From NCBI RefSeq assembly GCF_000236165.1, contig NZ_CM001373.1:2091893-2155892 (forward strand): 64,000 nucleotides of DNA. Reading direction: 5' to 3'. Of this stretch, positions 38,058-48,312 are shown piece by piece. The notes beneath the pieces were generated by a model, which did not search any database, had not been told where the DNA came from, and saw only the letters and a program-made list of their open reading frames with translations. Position 1 is the first letter of the stretch. Each line of letters opens with the position of its first letter. This DNA is from Fluoribacter dumoffii NY 23 (lineage in GTDB: Bacteria > Pseudomonadota > Gammaproteobacteria > Legionellales > Legionellaceae). A program made the translations under genes and the position numbers.

Positions 38058-38139
38058 TCCGGAACAAGAAAAAGAGCTTAGGATGAGTACCGGCCATGAA
38101 ACGATAAAGAAGTGCGACACCAAGCGTCAAGCAACGAGA

Positions 38140-38997
38140 TTAACCCTTTGGGCGCACGATTTGGGAAATAGGGATTACAGTTTCTATCCCAAGTTCTGTT
38201 TTTCTTTGTTCGCCTTTCCAGGCATGCCCATAGACCACTTCATAACTCAATGGATATTTTCCTTGCTCTGTTCGCAGAGCAGCGTAATTTTGTTCAAAGT
38301 GGCGCCAGGCAGTTTTACCTGTCAACCCCTGGTTTCTTTGGGGATTGATATTTTTTACTCCCTGAGCTTTCAGAGAGTGTAATAATTTTGACAGCGATCC
38401 ATAATGCACTTCCAGTACCTCCATATCCATTACCGGATCGAGAAAATGCTCTGAAACCAGGCTATCCCCTACGTCATGCATGTCAGCAAATTCATTAACA
38501 TGTGCATAAGGATTGACTCCAGACCATGCCTGCTTTAACTCTTTAAATGTATCCGGGCCCAATGTAGTAAACATCAAACAACCATGTGGTTTCATGATCC
38601 GGTTTAATTCCCGAAAAATGAGGTTTAAACTACCGCCCCAGTGAATCACTTGATTGGCAAAAACCAGATCAAAGGTGCCGGTAGCAAAGGGCATACTTCG
38701 CATATCTGCAGCTACTAATGGCCATTTCCGACGCCAGCTTTGTTTTTTTTGGGCCTGAATGAGCATAAATTTCGCCAAATCCAAACCTATAACTTGTGCT
38801 TTCGGATAAATACGGGTCAATTCATTAGAAAAATAACCTGGCCCGCAACCCACATCCAGGATACGTTGAGGCTTGATATTTAAATATTGCAAACGTCCTA
38901 ATAACCGTACCCCAATTTCTTGTTGTACTTTGGCAGCATGTTCGTATTCAGAAGCATGCTGATTAAAAGCCTTGCTAATTTCATAGATAACAGCCAT
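38140..38997 (-). CDS. bioC: Malonyl-ACP O-methyltransferase BioC
   Basis: SAM-dependent methylation that starts pimeloyl synthesis for biotin. 285 aa. Motif I ILDVGCGPGYFSNELT, DLVFANQVIHWGG and the C-terminal region up to KAQGVKNINPQRN, which matches the usual BioC GVK/RN substrate segment. Divergent from comF. Confidence 0.93.
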   Translation of the reverse strand: MAVIYEISKAFNQHASEYEHAAKVQQEIGVRLLGRLQYLNIKPQRILDVGCGPGYFSNELTRIYPKAQVIGLDLAKFMLIQAQKKQSWRRKWPLVAADMRSMPFATGTFDLVFANQVIHWGGSLNLIFRELNRIMKPHGCLMFTTLGPDTFKELKQAWSGVNPYAHVNEFADMHDVGDSLVSEHFLDPVMDMEVLEVHYGSLSKLLHSLKAQGVKNINPQRNQGLTGKTAWRHFEQNYAALRTEQGKYPLSYEVVYGHAWKGEQRKTELGIETVIPISQIVRPKG

Positions 38998-39033
38998 GAT
39001 AAAACCAGGAAAAATTAATGGAATCCAACACTC

Positions 39034-39738
39034 GTGCGCCGGAAAATAGGGAGTTTAACACAAAGTTTGCGTTTGCACTCACTTTGTATTTTATGTAATC
39101 AATTTCATAACTCAGGAATGGCAATTTGCTCTTGTTGTATTCAATTGATGCCTCGATTAGGTTATGCATGCCAATACTGCGCGTATCCTTTGCCCGATGC
39201 CCATCCATTGATTTGCGGCCGTTGTATTAAGAACAAACCATTCTTTGATCGTGCACTCATTAATTATACTTTTGAAGAGCCATTACGTGGCCTTTTGCAT
39301 CAATTTAAATACCACAATGGACTCTATCTCGGTTCATTTTTAAGTCACTTAATGATGAATGCTCTGCCACATCCTGAAGATTTGCCGCAATGTTTCATTC
39401 CAGTGCCCATGCACCCGCAACGAATTAAATCTCGCGGCTTCAATCAAGCGGCAGTTTTAGCTCGCATTTTGGCCAAAAAATTGCAGTTACCCTATGATTT
39501 GACCCGCTGCAAAAAAATTCGTAACACCTTGCCGCAGGCAAGTCTTGATGGGGAACAAAGACAAAAAAATTTACACCACGCCTTTACAACCAAACAACTC
39601 CCTTGGCAGCATGTAGCCCTTATTGATGACCTTTTAACTACAGGGAGCACAGCAAATGAACTGGCATTCACTTTAAAAAAGGCCGGGGTAAAACGGGTGG
39701 ACGTCTGGTGTTGTGCACGAACGGTGGTAAAATTGTAA
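39034..39738 (+). CDS. comF: ComF/GntX-family amidophosphoribosyltransferase-like protein
   Basis: 234 aa: N-terminal Zn-finger-like cysteines (CILC, CSCC, CQYC, CGRC) and a C-terminal PRTase fold with PRPP motif VALIDDLLTTGSTANEL and PQASL. Acts on single-stranded DNA in natural transformation in Legionella and other competent bacteria. Start GTG; an upstream ATG is out of frame. Divergent from bioC. Confidence 0.9.
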   Translation: MRRKIGSLTQSLRLHSLCILCNQFHNSGMAICSCCIQLMPRLGYACQYCAYPLPDAHPLICGRCIKNKPFFDRALINYTFEEPLRGLLHQFKYHNGLYLGSFLSHLMMNALPHPEDLPQCFIPVPMHPQRIKSRGFNQAAVLARILAKKLQLPYDLTRCKKIRNTLPQASLDGEQRQKNLHHAFTTKQLPWQHVALIDDLLTTGSTANELAFTLKKAGVKRVDVWCCARTVVKL

Positions 39739-39763
39739 GCACAGCCGGCTTGCCGATAAAACG

Positions 39764-39792
39764 AAAAAGCCTGATTACGAAATAACCAGGCT
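39764..39792 (-). terminator. Intrinsic terminator for the 39815 gene
   Basis: On the minus strand AGCCTGGTTA, a 5-base loop, TAATCAGGCT (10 bp, one G-T pair) and TTTTT. It ends the hypothetical 39815 gene 22 bases past its stop. Confidence 0.7.
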
Positions 39793-39814
39793 CCGAATGA
39801 AAAATAAATGAGCG

Positions 39815-40168
39815 TTATTTTAATTCAATTTGCGGGATTAGTGATGACTTGTCGATACCGCAAAACTCCAACATCATGAGCATATCAATTCCATAAGGAT
39901 TGGTATTGTGTTGTGCCCCATTGACAGTTAAACAACCGTAACCATGTCCAAAAGATTGATAGGTAAGCTCATTAGTATCTGCAAAAGATTGAATTGCTTC
40001 ACGGGCGAGCTCTAAATCCCCATCAAATGTTCCTTGTTGAATATTTAACTTCTTATTTTTAATATGAATTGCAACGGAATTCTGCTTATTTTTCTCTTCT
40101 GAAAAAAAGCTCGGATTATATTCTTTCCTTGCTATCCTTCCTTCAATTTGCTGTGATGGTCGATACAT
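39815..40168 (-). CDS. Hypothetical protein (117 aa)
   Basis: No recognised family; no signal peptide or membrane segment. The middle contains QGTFDGDLELAREAIQSFAD and HGYGCLTVNGAQHNTNPYGI, compact enough to be a small folded domain. GGGGC lies 5 bases before the ATG and an intrinsic terminator follows, so it is a standalone gene between comF and the protease gene. Confidence 0.72.
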   Translation of the reverse strand: MYRPSQQIEGRIARKEYNPSFFSEEKNKQNSVAIHIKNKKLNIQQGTFDGDLELAREAIQSFADTNELTYQSFGHGYGCLTVNGAQHNTNPYGIDMLMMLEFCGIDKSSLIPQIELK

Positions 40169-40252
40169 TTTTTGCCCCTTTCTAACAAAACTGCGCGATT
40201 ATATTTGCCTTTTATAGGATAAGCAATTTCATAAAATGCCCCTTAAAGCGTT

Positions 40253-41317
40253 TCAGAGCCGCTGCAAATCATTCATTAGTAAATGGACGAGGAGCACACA
40301 AAAAATAATAAACACCAATCGATGCAATAACAGCTCCATAGGCACAGAAACAGGCTTGCCGCGAATTTTTTCTACAATTGCATAGACAATCGACCCACCA
40401 TCCAGTCCAGGAATGGGTAACAGGTTAATCACGGCAACTGCAAGGCTTAAGGTGGCGATAAAAAACAGAAAAACTGCAATTCCTTGCATAAGCGATGCTA
40501 CAGAAGCCGCAAAAATTCCAATGGGACCTAGCAAGACTGAAAAAGGAATCGCCCCGGTGAATAATTGTTTCAGGATCATCATAAAAAAATAAACCATTTT
40601 AACCATAAAACTATTAGCCTCGTGCATTGCATCCACGAGGGTGGGAGCCTGGAGTTTATTTTTGGGTGCAGACAAATTGGGTTTAATGCCGAGCTGGCTC
40701 AATAAAGATGTTTTTACTCCACGGAAGTGTTCATGACTTAAATCAAGCGTTACTGCTGATTGTCTGCCATCCGCATGCAACAGGGTCACTGGGATGTCTT
40801 TTTTTCCCCAAAGGATTACTAACTGCATCCCTACATCGTTCCAGGTGGGAGAGGGCTCACCACCTATCGCTATCAATTTATCCCCCGGCAACATTCCTGC
40901 GCGCGCCGCAGTACTATTGGGTGAGACTTCCTTGATTTCTGGTGAAGTATAACTAAGGCCTATACTGTAGACCAAAACAAATGTAAACCAGGCAACAATC
41001 AGATTGGCAGCCGCCCCAGCCAGTAAAATCAGGATTCGCTGCCAAACAGGTTTTTTATCGAAACATTCAGGATATTGTGAAGGTTCCACAGGAGTAATTC
41101 GGGTATTCTCAAACTGGACATATCCACCCAGGGGAAAAAAAGCCCACACCCACTCGCAACCACTGCGGCTTTGCCAGGTCAATAAGGGTTTGCCAAATCC
41201 TATAGATATTTTTTTAATTTTTACTGCAAAAATCCGCCCTGCCAGTGCATGTCCGCCCTCATGAATGCCAACTACCAAAATTAAGGTCAAGATGATGGCG
41301 ATAATTGCCAAAAACAT
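40253..41317 (-). CDS. Site-2-type (M50) membrane metalloprotease
   Basis: 354 aa intramembrane zinc protease. Active site HEGGH (H19-E20-G21-G22-H23) in the first helix, NLLPIPGLDGG with the zinc-binding Asp near residue 305, and one PDZ domain (about residues 125-180). The RseP of the bamA gene cluster usually has two PDZ domains and about 450 aa; this shorter copy may be a paralog, and the usual rseP neighbours are absent, so I give no symbol. Target unknown. Confidence 0.86.
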   Translation of the reverse strand: MFLAIIAIILTLILVVGIHEGGHALAGRIFAVKIKKISIGFGKPLLTWQSRSGCEWVWAFFPLGGYVQFENTRITPVEPSQYPECFDKKPVWQRILILLAGAAANLIVAWFTFVLVYSIGLSYTSPEIKEVSPNSTAARAGMLPGDKLIAIGGEPSPTWNDVGMQLVILWGKKDIPVTLLHADGRQSAVTLDLSHEHFRGVKTSLLSQLGIKPNLSAPKNKLQAPTLVDAMHEANSFMVKMVYFFMMILKQLFTGAIPFSVLLGPIGIFAASVASLMQGIAVFLFFIATLSLAVAVINLLPIPGLDGGSIVYAIVEKIRGKPVSVPMELLLHRLVFIIFCVLLVHLLMNDLQRL

Positions 41318-41328
41318 AAATTACTCCT

Positions 41329-41610
41329 TCACCGGGGGCGAGTATTATCTACTATCAATTGTAATACTGGTGTTCCTTTTCTACCATTTAATTCATAACC
41401 TTTACGATATACCTCAAAAATTCGGTACGCCTGATTGGATTCACTATCTACCAATTCAACATCATCACCTTGCTCATCCATTAATGTAACGGTTAAATGA
41501 ATCTCACGAAATGCGGCAATGTGATATCGTTCTTTAAATAATTCCAATACTCGTGCCAAACTTTTTGCTGCTTCTTCGCCACTATGCTCGCCTTGAAGGA
41601 TAATATCCAT
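41329..41610 (-). CDS. Small conserved hypothetical protein (93 aa)
   Basis: No known domain. From ATG 41610, where GGGGAG stands 6 bases ahead, it starts MDIILQGEHSGEEAAKSLAR and continues as a mostly helical/beta protein with acidic patches (DEQGDDVELVDSESNQ). The frame to 41709 adds 33 residues with no ribosome site. It ends 11 bases before the protease gene on the same strand, so one operon. Confidence 0.78.
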   Translation of the reverse strand: MDIILQGEHSGEEAAKSLARVLELFKERYHIAAFREIHLTVTLMDEQGDDVELVDSESNQAYRIFEVYRKGYELNGRKGTPVLQLIVDNTRPR

Positions 41611-41906
41611 AATCGTCTCCCCATAAATTGGGATTTTCTTATAAAACCCTCTACTCTTGTTAGCGACCGAAAAAACATGTACTTTAATTTTACAAGTGTT
41701 TTTTGTCATTCCTGGCTCGGCCTAGGGGTAAAGGCAGCGTTATTGAAGAAATCCACGCCCGAATTTTGCTCCCTGTATCGAGATTGCAGGAAGTTCACTA
41801 TGGAAATAAGAATAAGAAATAAAGCCCTTCTACTACAAATTTAATGGCTAATCGTTTACAATTCCACGATTAGCTCTAAAATTCATATTCAAGTATTTTA
41901 TATTCT

Positions 41907-43181
41907 ATGGTGTTTGTTGCTTGCGGATTAAATCATAAAACTGCTCCAATAAACGTGCGTGAAAAAGTCGCATTATCTCCGGCTACCCAGGATTTCGTCC
42001 TTGAGAGTTTCTTAAATCTTCCTGAAGTGAGTGAAGCCGCTATTTTATCTACCTGTAACCGCACTGAAATTTATTGTGACATTCAAGATCCACAAGTCAT
42101 TTTGCAGTGGCTTGCAAAAGAATACCAGTTATCTCGGGACGCATTATCACCTTATATTTACATACATGAGGATCATCAGGGAATTAAACACCTGTTACGG
42201 GTTGCCAGTGGTCTGGATTCCATGATGATTGGCGAACCCCAAATTCTTGGGCAAATGAAACAAGCATACCAGCATGCATGCAGCCTTGGGGCCATCAAAA
42301 CAGAATTACGCCCTATTTTTGAATATGTGTTTAGTGCCTCAAAACGGATACGCACTCAAAGCGGTATTGGAACTAATCCGGTTTCAATTGCCTATGCAGC
42401 AGCCCACTCCATAGGTCAATTTTTTACAGATTATAAATCGCTCAAAGTTTTTTTAATTGGTTCAGGTGAAACCGCTTCCCTGGTAGCCAAATATTTACGT
42501 CAACAAGGTGTTGAACATTTTATGGTCGCGAGCAGAACGCTGGAAAATGCAGAGAAGCTTGCAAACACCTTTAATGGGCAAACGGTGCCTATTACCAATA
42601 TTGCAGAATATTTGCCTAAAGCAGACGTTATTGTTTCTGCAACGAATTGTCCCATCCATTTCATTAATAAAGATTTGGTTGAGCAAGCATTAAAGCAAAG
42701 AAACCATACACCAATGTTCTTCTTGGATTTATCAGTTCCCCGCGATGTGGAAGAACATATTAAGGAACTCGAGCAAGTCCAACTTTATAATATTGATGAT
42801 TTGCAATCCATGATTGATAAAGGAATGGAAGAGCGGCGTCACGCCGCCTTACATGCAGAGCAATTAGTCGAAACAGAATTAAATAAATTCATCCGCAAAC
42901 ACCGTTCGCTTAAAGCAAAACAAGTAATTTGTGATTACCGCAGTCAAATGCAAGATTTGGCTCAAAAGGAGCTGCAGCGCGCTTTAAAAAAACTATCCGC
43001 CGGCCAATGCCAGCAAGTTGTTTTAAACGAGTTTAGTGAGCGTCTGGTTAATAAGCTCACCCATAATCCTACAGCGGGTTTACGGCAAATAGCCAAAGAT
43101 GGCCGAGAGGAGTTATTTACTTTAGCTCAATATCTTTTTAATACAACAACACATCAATCATCCTATGAAGAAATCTCTTGA
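41907..43181 (+). CDS. hemA: Glutamyl-tRNA reductase
   Basis: First step of the C5 haem pathway: reduces Glu-tRNA to glutamate-1-semialdehyde. 424 aa. Catalytic Cys50 in [14 protein letters not shown] site [17 protein letters not shown]-terminal dimerisation helices. Ends overlapping prfA by 17 bases, the hemA-prfA-prmC operon conserved with E. coli. Confidence 0.97.
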   Translation: MVFVACGLNHKTAPINVREKVALSPATQDFVLESFLNLPEVSEAAILSTCNRTEIYCDIQDPQVILQWLAKEYQLSRDALSPYIYIHEDHQGIKHLLRVASGLDSMMIGEPQILGQMKQAYQHACSLGAIKTELRPIFEYVFSASKRIRTQSGIGTNPVSIAYAAAHSIGQFFTDYKSLKVFLIGSGETASLVAKYLRQQGVEHFMVASRTLENAEKLANTFNGQTVPITNIAEYLPKADVIVSATNCPIHFINKDLVEQALKQRNHTPMFFLDLSVPRDVEEHIKELEQVQLYNIDDLQSMIDKGMEERRHAALHAEQLVETELNKFIRKHRSLKAKQVICDYRSQMQDLAQKELQRALKKLSAGQCQQVVLNEFSERLVNKLTHNPTAGLRQIAKDGREELFTLAQYLFNTTTHQSSYEEIS

Positions 43182-44253
43182 ACTCAAACTGCAGCAAATG
43201 CTGGAGCGATATCAGGAAGTGGGTCGCCTTTTATCAGAAGCATCCGTAATTGCAGATCAGAACCAATTTAAAACGCTTTCAAAAGAATACGCGCAATTAG
43301 AACCAGTTGCCCAATGTTATGAAACCTATATTGAGGCAAAAAATAATTTATCTTCGCTGCAGGAATTACTCGAAGGTGATGATAAAGAATTGGCCTCAAT
43401 GGCAGCAGAAGAACTGGAAGGGGCGCAAAAACAGTTAGACGAACTTGATGAACAGTTACAATGGCATTTGATCCCTAAAGATCCTGATGATGAGCGTAAC
43501 GTTTATCTTGAAATCAGAGCCGGAACCGGTGGTGATGAAGCCGCAATTTTTTCCGGAGATCTTTATCGTATGTACAGCCGATATGTGGAAGATCAGGGTT
43601 GGCAACAAGAGTTAATCAGTGCCAGTCATGGAGAGCATGGCGGATATAAAGAAATAATAGTACGCATTAGTGGTCAGGCAGTTTATTCGCAACTGAAATT
43701 TGAGTCTGGTGCGCATCGGGTTCAGCGCGTACCCGAAACTGAATCTCAAGGCCGTGTCCATACTTCAGCCTGTACTGTTGCGATTATGCCTGAAGTGGAT
43801 GAAATCGATGACATCCAAATTAATCCGGATGATTTACGAATTGATACCTACCGCTCCTCAGGTGCGGGAGGCCAGCACGTCAATAAAACCGATTCGGCGA
43901 TACGTATCACTCATATTCCCACTGGTGTGGTAGTAGAATGCCAGGATGAGCGCTCACAGCATAAAAACCGTGCCAAGGCGATGTCATTACTTAAAACCCG
44001 CTTGCTGGATGCAGAACAAAGCAAACAAAAGAAAGAACAGGCACAAACACGCAAATCATTAGTGGGTAGTGGAGATCGCTCCGAACGCATTCGTACTTAT
44101 AACTATCCTCAAGGTCGATTGACGGATCACCGGATTAATTTAACCATTTATCAACTTAATGATGTAATGGAAGGCAATTTAGGCTTGGTTATTGAACCCT
44201 TGAAACGTGAGTATCATGCAGAATTGCTCGCAGAACTGGGACGAAATGATTAA
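43165..44253 (+). CDS. prfA: Peptide chain release factor 1
   Basis: Releases peptides at UAA and UAG. 362 aa. The stop-codon reading PxT tripeptide is PET in [11 protein letters not shown], and the peptidyl-tRNA hydrolysis GGQ motif is in [12 protein letters not shown], the Gln that PrmC methylates. Overlaps hemA upstream and prmC downstream (8 bases). Confidence 0.97.
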   Translation: MKKSLELKLQQMLERYQEVGRLLSEASVIADQNQFKTLSKEYAQLEPVAQCYETYIEAKNNLSSLQELLEGDDKELASMAAEELEGAQKQLDELDEQLQWHLIPKDPDDERNVYLEIRAGTGGDEAAIFSGDLYRMYSRYVEDQGWQQELISASHGEHGGYKEIIVRISGQAVYSQLKFESGAHRVQRVPETESQGRVHTSACTVAIMPEVDEIDDIQINPDDLRIDTYRSSGAGGQHVNKTDSAIRITHIPTGVVVECQDERSQHKNRAKAMSLLKTRLLDAEQSKQKKEQAQTRKSLVGSGDRSERIRTYNYPQGRLTDHRINLTIYQLNDVMEGNLGLVIEPLKREYHAELLAELGRND

Positions 44254-45052
44254 TATTCGCACGGCTCTGGGAAAATCCCCGGATTTGGAAACAGAAATTT
44301 TACTTTGTCACGTCTTAAACAAAACAAGAGTCTATTTGTTTGCCCATCCTGAACAGTTATTAAGCCAATCCCAATGGGAGATGTTCCAGAATTTACTGGC
44401 GCAGAGAGCACAAGGCATCCCGGTTGCCTATCTCATAGGTGAGCGGGAATTCTGGTCGCTTAATTTAAAGGTCAATCAGCATACTTTAATTCCCCGGCAT
44501 GAAACGGAACGCCTGGTAGAACTGGCACTGGAGCTGATTCCCAATCAACCCGACATCCATGTCCTCGAATTAGGCACAGGAAGCGGTGCCATTGCTCTGG
44601 CTCTTGCCAAGGAAAGGCCCCATTGGAATATTGTCGCTGCAGACATCATCCAGGAGGCCTTGAGCATTGCAAAATTAAATGCGCAAAACCATAAGATCCA
44701 AAACGTAAGTTTTTACCTGTCCAATTGGTTTGATAATATCCCGCAACATCCCTATCACGCTCTGGTTGCCAATCCTCCATACATTTCCGAACACGACCCG
44801 CATTTATACCAGGGAGACCTGCGTTTTGAACCAAGGAATGCTTTGGTGAGTAGTCAAGACGGCTTAGGTGATCTACAATGTATAATTAAGCAAGGTTATG
44901 AGTATCTTCTGCCGGGTGGTTTGATTTTATTAGAACATGGGTACGATCAAAAATTACAAGTGCAGACTATACTCAATGAATTACAGTATAAAAACGTCAC
45001 CTGTTGGCAAGACATTCAGGGTAATGACAGAGTAAGTGGGGGTTGGCGATAA
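44246..45052 (+). CDS. prmC: Release-factor glutamine methyltransferase PrmC
   Basis: N5-methylates the Gln of the GGQ motif in RF1/RF2. 268 aa from ATG 44246, which overlaps the prfA stop; an earlier start at 44207 is less natural. [20 protein letters not shown] and the catalytic [11 protein letters not shown] are present. Third gene of the hemA operon. Confidence 0.95.
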   Translation: MINIRTALGKSPDLETEILLCHVLNKTRVYLFAHPEQLLSQSQWEMFQNLLAQRAQGIPVAYLIGEREFWSLNLKVNQHTLIPRHETERLVELALELIPNQPDIHVLELGTGSGAIALALAKERPHWNIVAADIIQEALSIAKLNAQNHKIQNVSFYLSNWFDNIPQHPYHALVANPPYISEHDPHLYQGDLRFEPRNALVSSQDGLGDLQCIIKQGYEYLLPGGLILLEHGYDQKLQVQTILNELQYKNVTCWQDIQGNDRVSGGWR

Positions 45053-45057
45053 TTTTA

Positions 45058-45086
45058 TTGATGATACAATAGTTTTTTGATATACC
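45058..45086 (+). promoter_or_regulatory. Candidate promoter of dksA
   Basis: TTGATG at 45058-45063, 17-base spacer, TATACC at 45081-45086. The predicted start lies about 44 bases ahead of the dksA ATG. It lies just past the prmC stop. Confidence 0.45.
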
Positions 45087-45136
45087 TTACCGCTTTCTGT
45101 GCACACAGGTTGTACGCAATGGGTACGGAGGCTAAA

Positions 45137-45613
45137 ATGACTGAACAATTAATTGATAAAACCAATGAGAGACGACACAACGTGAAAAACGACGCAATAG
45201 GTAGTATGGGAATCACCCCCTACAAGGAAACTCCAGGTGAAGAATATATGAATGAAAAACAGTTGGCACATATTGAAAAAATATTGCTGGCTTGGCGTCA
45301 ATCATTGATGGAAGAAGTTGACCGAACCGTTACACACATGAAAGATGAAGCGGCTAATTTTCCTGATCCTTCCGACAGAGCGAGTCAAGAGGAAGAGTTC
45401 AGTATTGAATTACGTACTCGTGATCGCGAGCGCAAACTGATTAAGAAAATTGAGGATGCTTTAGAACGCTTGAGAAATGAAGACTTTGGTTATTGCGAAG
45501 CTTGCGGTATCGAAATCGGCCTCAAACGCTTAGAAGCAAGACCTACTGCGACCTTGTGTATTGATTGTAAAACTTTGTCCGAAATCAAAGAAAAACAAAA
45601 CCAGGGTGCCTAA
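45137..45613 (+). CDS. dksA: RNA polymerase-binding transcription factor DksA
   Basis: Works with ppGpp in the stringent response, tuning rRNA, amino-acid and virulence promoters. 158 aa from the ATG at 45137, with GGAGG 6 bases ahead. Coiled-coil tip residues in FPDPSDRASQEEEFS, and the zinc site YCEACG ... LCIDCK. The N-terminus is about 7 residues longer than in E. coli. Confidence 0.96.
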   Translation: MTEQLIDKTNERRHNVKNDAIGSMGITPYKETPGEEYMNEKQLAHIEKILLAWRQSLMEEVDRTVTHMKDEAANFPDPSDRASQEEEFSIELRTRDRERKLIKKIEDALERLRNEDFGYCEACGIEIGLKRLEARPTATLCIDCKTLSEIKEKQNQGA

Positions 45614-45963
45614 CTCAATCGAGCTCTTCCCAAAACCCGGCACTGATTCAAAGTACCGTCTTTTGTTAAAGAGCAAGGTCAAGCAAACCGGAAAATCAGC
45701 AACCCACTGCATTTAAATTAAACATTTATGCCATTCCCGCGAAGGCGGGAATATTTTCTGCGAATGAAATGCTGAACCCCTATAAAAAAAGTTTCTATCT
45801 CCAAAATCGTTTAGCTTATTGTCTATGAAAACGCTGCTGAACTTAGAAACTCAAACCCGAAGGATATATCAAAGCCCATTGGGACCTCCTGAGACAATCT
45901 CCCGTTCAGGTAAAGTACCGGACCTGTTAAAACCCTATTCATTAAATTTTTAATGCAAAATGC
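45614..45963. other. Intergenic gap after dksA
   Basis: 350 bases between dksA and the convergent 45964 gene. The only structure is the palindrome at 45733-45752 (own entry). Otherwise AT-rich, with no frame or RNA I recognise. Confidence 0.45.
45733..45752 (+). terminator. Palindrome ATTCCCGC/GCGGGAAT, possible dksA terminator
   Basis: Perfect 8-bp stem with GAAG loop, followed by ATTTTCT. The core CCCGC-GAAG-GCGGG also appears, in the opposite sense, at 56856-56877 with a slightly changed stem, so it may be a dispersed REP-like element. Confidence 0.5.
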
Positions 45964-46362
45964 TCAAAAAGGCGGAGCATGTTGGAGCATTTTTACGGGT
46001 TCCAAAAGTTCAGGAGCAATAATAAATTTCGATGAATCTTTTCCCTCGATGTCTTCCGCATAATTCGTTAGACGCTTGGACTGGCAAATTGTATCTTCTT
46101 TAACTCGAAACAGCGCAAACCCACACCGTCTTTTACGCATCACCTCTCGAACCTGATTCATTCGTTCATTAGAGTAAATGATATTAGGGGTGTACGCTGA
46201 AACCAGGGTATCATGATAAGGATGTTTGGTGTAACTCATTACTTTATCTCCTTTTTCAAGAAACATAAACCCGAGCCGACTATTTAAAATTTTTTTGATT
46301 TCCTTTTTTAATACTGCCTCCACAGGTTTGGTTGTATTTTTTTTTAAGAAAAATGAGTGCAT
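45964..46362 (-). CDS. Hypothetical protein (132 aa)
   Basis: No recognised family. Basic N-terminus (MHSFFLKKNTTKPVEAVLKK), a central segment YTPNIIYSNERMNQVREVMR, and a short Pro-rich end. AGGAG lies 9 bases ahead of the ATG. It points away from the 46525 gene across a 162-base gap that contains the palindrome described at 46421-46438. Confidence 0.65.
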   Translation of the reverse strand: MHSFFLKKNTTKPVEAVLKKEIKKILNSRLGFMFLEKGDKVMSYTKHPYHDTLVSAYTPNIIYSNERMNQVREVMRKRRCGFALFRVKEDTICQSKRLTNYAEDIEGKDSSKFIIAPELLEPVKMLQHAPPF

Positions 46363-46420
46363 ATTTTTTGCTCCTATTTAGTATTCCTTATCATTATTAC
46401 TGAAAACATATTTAACGAAA

Positions 46421-46438
46421 TACCGTAGAAATACGGTA
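46421..46438. promoter_or_regulatory. Operator-like palindrome TACCGTA-GAAA-TACGGTA
   Basis: Perfect inverted repeat of 7 bp around four bases, 59 bases upstream of the 46362 start and 87 upstream of the 46525 start. A near-identical copy (one changed base in one arm) is at 48313-48330 before the OTU gene. Its 18-bp, dyad layout suits a dimeric LuxR-type (GerE-fold) regulator, and one is encoded between the two copies. Confidence 0.5.
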
Positions 46439-46524
46439 GTAAACATCTCTAGTTTTAATTCTGGTTTCATATTTATTTTTTATTCTATGTGTAGGAATGA
46501 AGAAGTTGTTGCCTTGGAAGCAAC

Positions 46525-47334
46525 ATGAACTGGAGCAAAATGATGAAATTTTTTCAACCCCACGAAAACCCTAGACGGAGAGTAAATCCGCGCAACTCTT
46601 GCCCAATAAAAGAAATACGAGAACATATTATCAAAGACAGTCAAAAAAATGTAACTGTCGAACAGGCGATATCGATGCAGACTGGAGGAGGCTATAAAGC
46701 AGATGATTGGCAACAACTTCGCTTAGGAGAAGTTGCCACAAACTCTCTCATTCAATCCCTTATTGGCAAAAAGAGCATTATCGAAGCACCTGCTAATTGC
46801 AATACAATGGAGTTTAACGATTTTCTGCACTGGTTGGAACAACCGGTTCCCAAAGGAACCAGCAGATACTTTGCGCTGCCTGATGCATTTGGATCAGGAA
46901 GAATCCATGGGTATCATTGCAAAAAAGATGAGCATTATCATCAGAAAGTTCAGGTTGGTGAACCCAAATGTCCGGAGACTAAAAAAACGCTACTGCCATT
47001 AAGACAGTCACTAGGAATATTTACTGTCCTTGATTGGATGCTGGATGTCCCCGTTGTTGCCGCCAGCACCTCTTCCAATAGCGAACATGGAAAAGGTGGA
47101 GCCATTCAACTGATCGTTTCCCAGGGGCTATTACTGTATCTCCATGCGAATGTAAGTCGGTATGTAGAGCAATATGATGACCGCTACTCGGTACAAAAAG
47201 CAGTTAGATACCGCTCACCATGGGGAGATGAAATGAAGTGGGAAATAAGTTCTGAAGTAGAAACAACAAATACTGTCTATCATTGCTCCCCAGACAGCAA
47301 TGCAGTAAAAGGGGCTCCTCCAAGACTTGGTTAA
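46525..47334 (+). CDS. Hypothetical protein (269 aa)
   Basis: No recognised domain. The N-terminus is basic (PHENPRRRVNPRNSCPIKEI); a central region has hydrophobic strands (FTVLDWMLDVPVVAASTSSN). No signal peptide. The ATG has only a weak GGAAG ahead; an in-frame ATG at 46540 is an alternative start. The gene starts 87 bases after the palindrome at 46421-46438, so it could belong to the same regulon. The function is unknown. Confidence 0.6.
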   Translation: MNWSKMMKFFQPHENPRRRVNPRNSCPIKEIREHIIKDSQKNVTVEQAISMQTGGGYKADDWQQLRLGEVATNSLIQSLIGKKSIIEAPANCNTMEFNDFLHWLEQPVPKGTSRYFALPDAFGSGRIHGYHCKKDEHYHQKVQVGEPKCPETKKTLLPLRQSLGIFTVLDWMLDVPVVAASTSSNSEHGKGGAIQLIVSQGLLLYLHANVSRYVEQYDDRYSVQKAVRYRSPWGDEMKWEISSEVETTNTVYHCSPDSNAVKGAPPRLG

Positions 47335-47444
47335 AAGGAATGGGCCAGGGAAGGCCTAATATCGACTGAAGATAATTGGTATCTGAGTGGAAAGCAGGAA
47401 TTATTTATACTAGCATAAAAATAAGAAAATATTGGTTTTAAAGT

Positions 47445-48257
47445 ATGTATGAACTCAATGATTCACCGTATTTTATTTACAGTAATTTGATTAAAGAATA
47501 CTGTTTGCCGCTATTTAATTTAACTCCTGTCAAAGGCTTTACTTTTTGCCGTACTTATGAGGATAAAACTGCATTTCTCCTAACTACCGAATATCAGTTT
47601 AACCTGGAATGCATTCAACATGAAAAAAGAATTTCCAAGCTTGAAATGCTTCGTACGCCAATGCATACCCTGGAGGGCTATTTTCTAAACTCCCCCGCCC
47701 TTGATGGAAAATCCTCTGCTTTTTATGAAACTACTGCGCAAAAATTTGGATATGGGTATAGTTTTACTATTGTCAGAAAGCATGAGAATTACAGTGATTA
47801 CTTTCATTTTATCGGGGACAAATATCAAATTGATATGAATAATTATTATGTACATAACAAGGCTTCACTAAATAAATTTTGTGATTACTTCATCGAACGA
47901 GCAGCAAAAATATTAACTTACAGTGAAAAACAAAATAAATTCATTTTACCTAATACCGCCATAGAACCCTTCCCAATAAAATCTTATGCAGGTACTTTGG
48001 ATGAGTTTTTCAAAGACTACTCTCTTGAGCGTTCAGGAATCAAATCAATTAGTTTATCCCAGCGGCAAATTGAATGTGCCCGCTTATTAATTATCGGTAA
48101 AACAGCCGAGGAAATAGCAATTATTCTTGGTTTATCAAAACGTACTATTGAGCATTATATTAATATTTTAAAAAGAAAATTAAATGCCCATAATAAGGGA
48201 TTTCTGATTACAAAGTTGCTTCAATTCTTTCCCGATGAATTCACCTCAATTTCCTAA
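47445..48257 (+). CDS. LuxR-family transcriptional regulator
   Basis: 270 aa. The C-terminal 65 residues are a GerE-type helix-turn-helix: LSQRQIECARLLIIGKTAEE, IAIILGLSKRTIEHYINILK. The N-terminal 200 residues are not a recognised receiver or autoinducer domain, as is usual for Legionella LuxR-like proteins such as LpnR. Likely a DNA-binding dimer. A TATACT at 47406-47411 could be the -10. Palindromes of LuxR-box size lie on both sides of the gene; none is directly before it. Confidence 0.88.
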   Translation: MYELNDSPYFIYSNLIKEYCLPLFNLTPVKGFTFCRTYEDKTAFLLTTEYQFNLECIQHEKRISKLEMLRTPMHTLEGYFLNSPALDGKSSAFYETTAQKFGYGYSFTIVRKHENYSDYFHFIGDKYQIDMNNYYVHNKASLNKFCDYFIERAAKILTYSEKQNKFILPNTAIEPFPIKSYAGTLDEFFKDYSLERSGIKSISLSQRQIECARLLIIGKTAEEIAIILGLSKRTIEHYINILKRKLNAHNKGFLITKLLQFFPDEFTSIS

Positions 48258-48312
48258 GAGCGTTGGAGTAATGGACGATATGAGACCATCATTTGATGAA
48301 TTCTCAAAAGAA

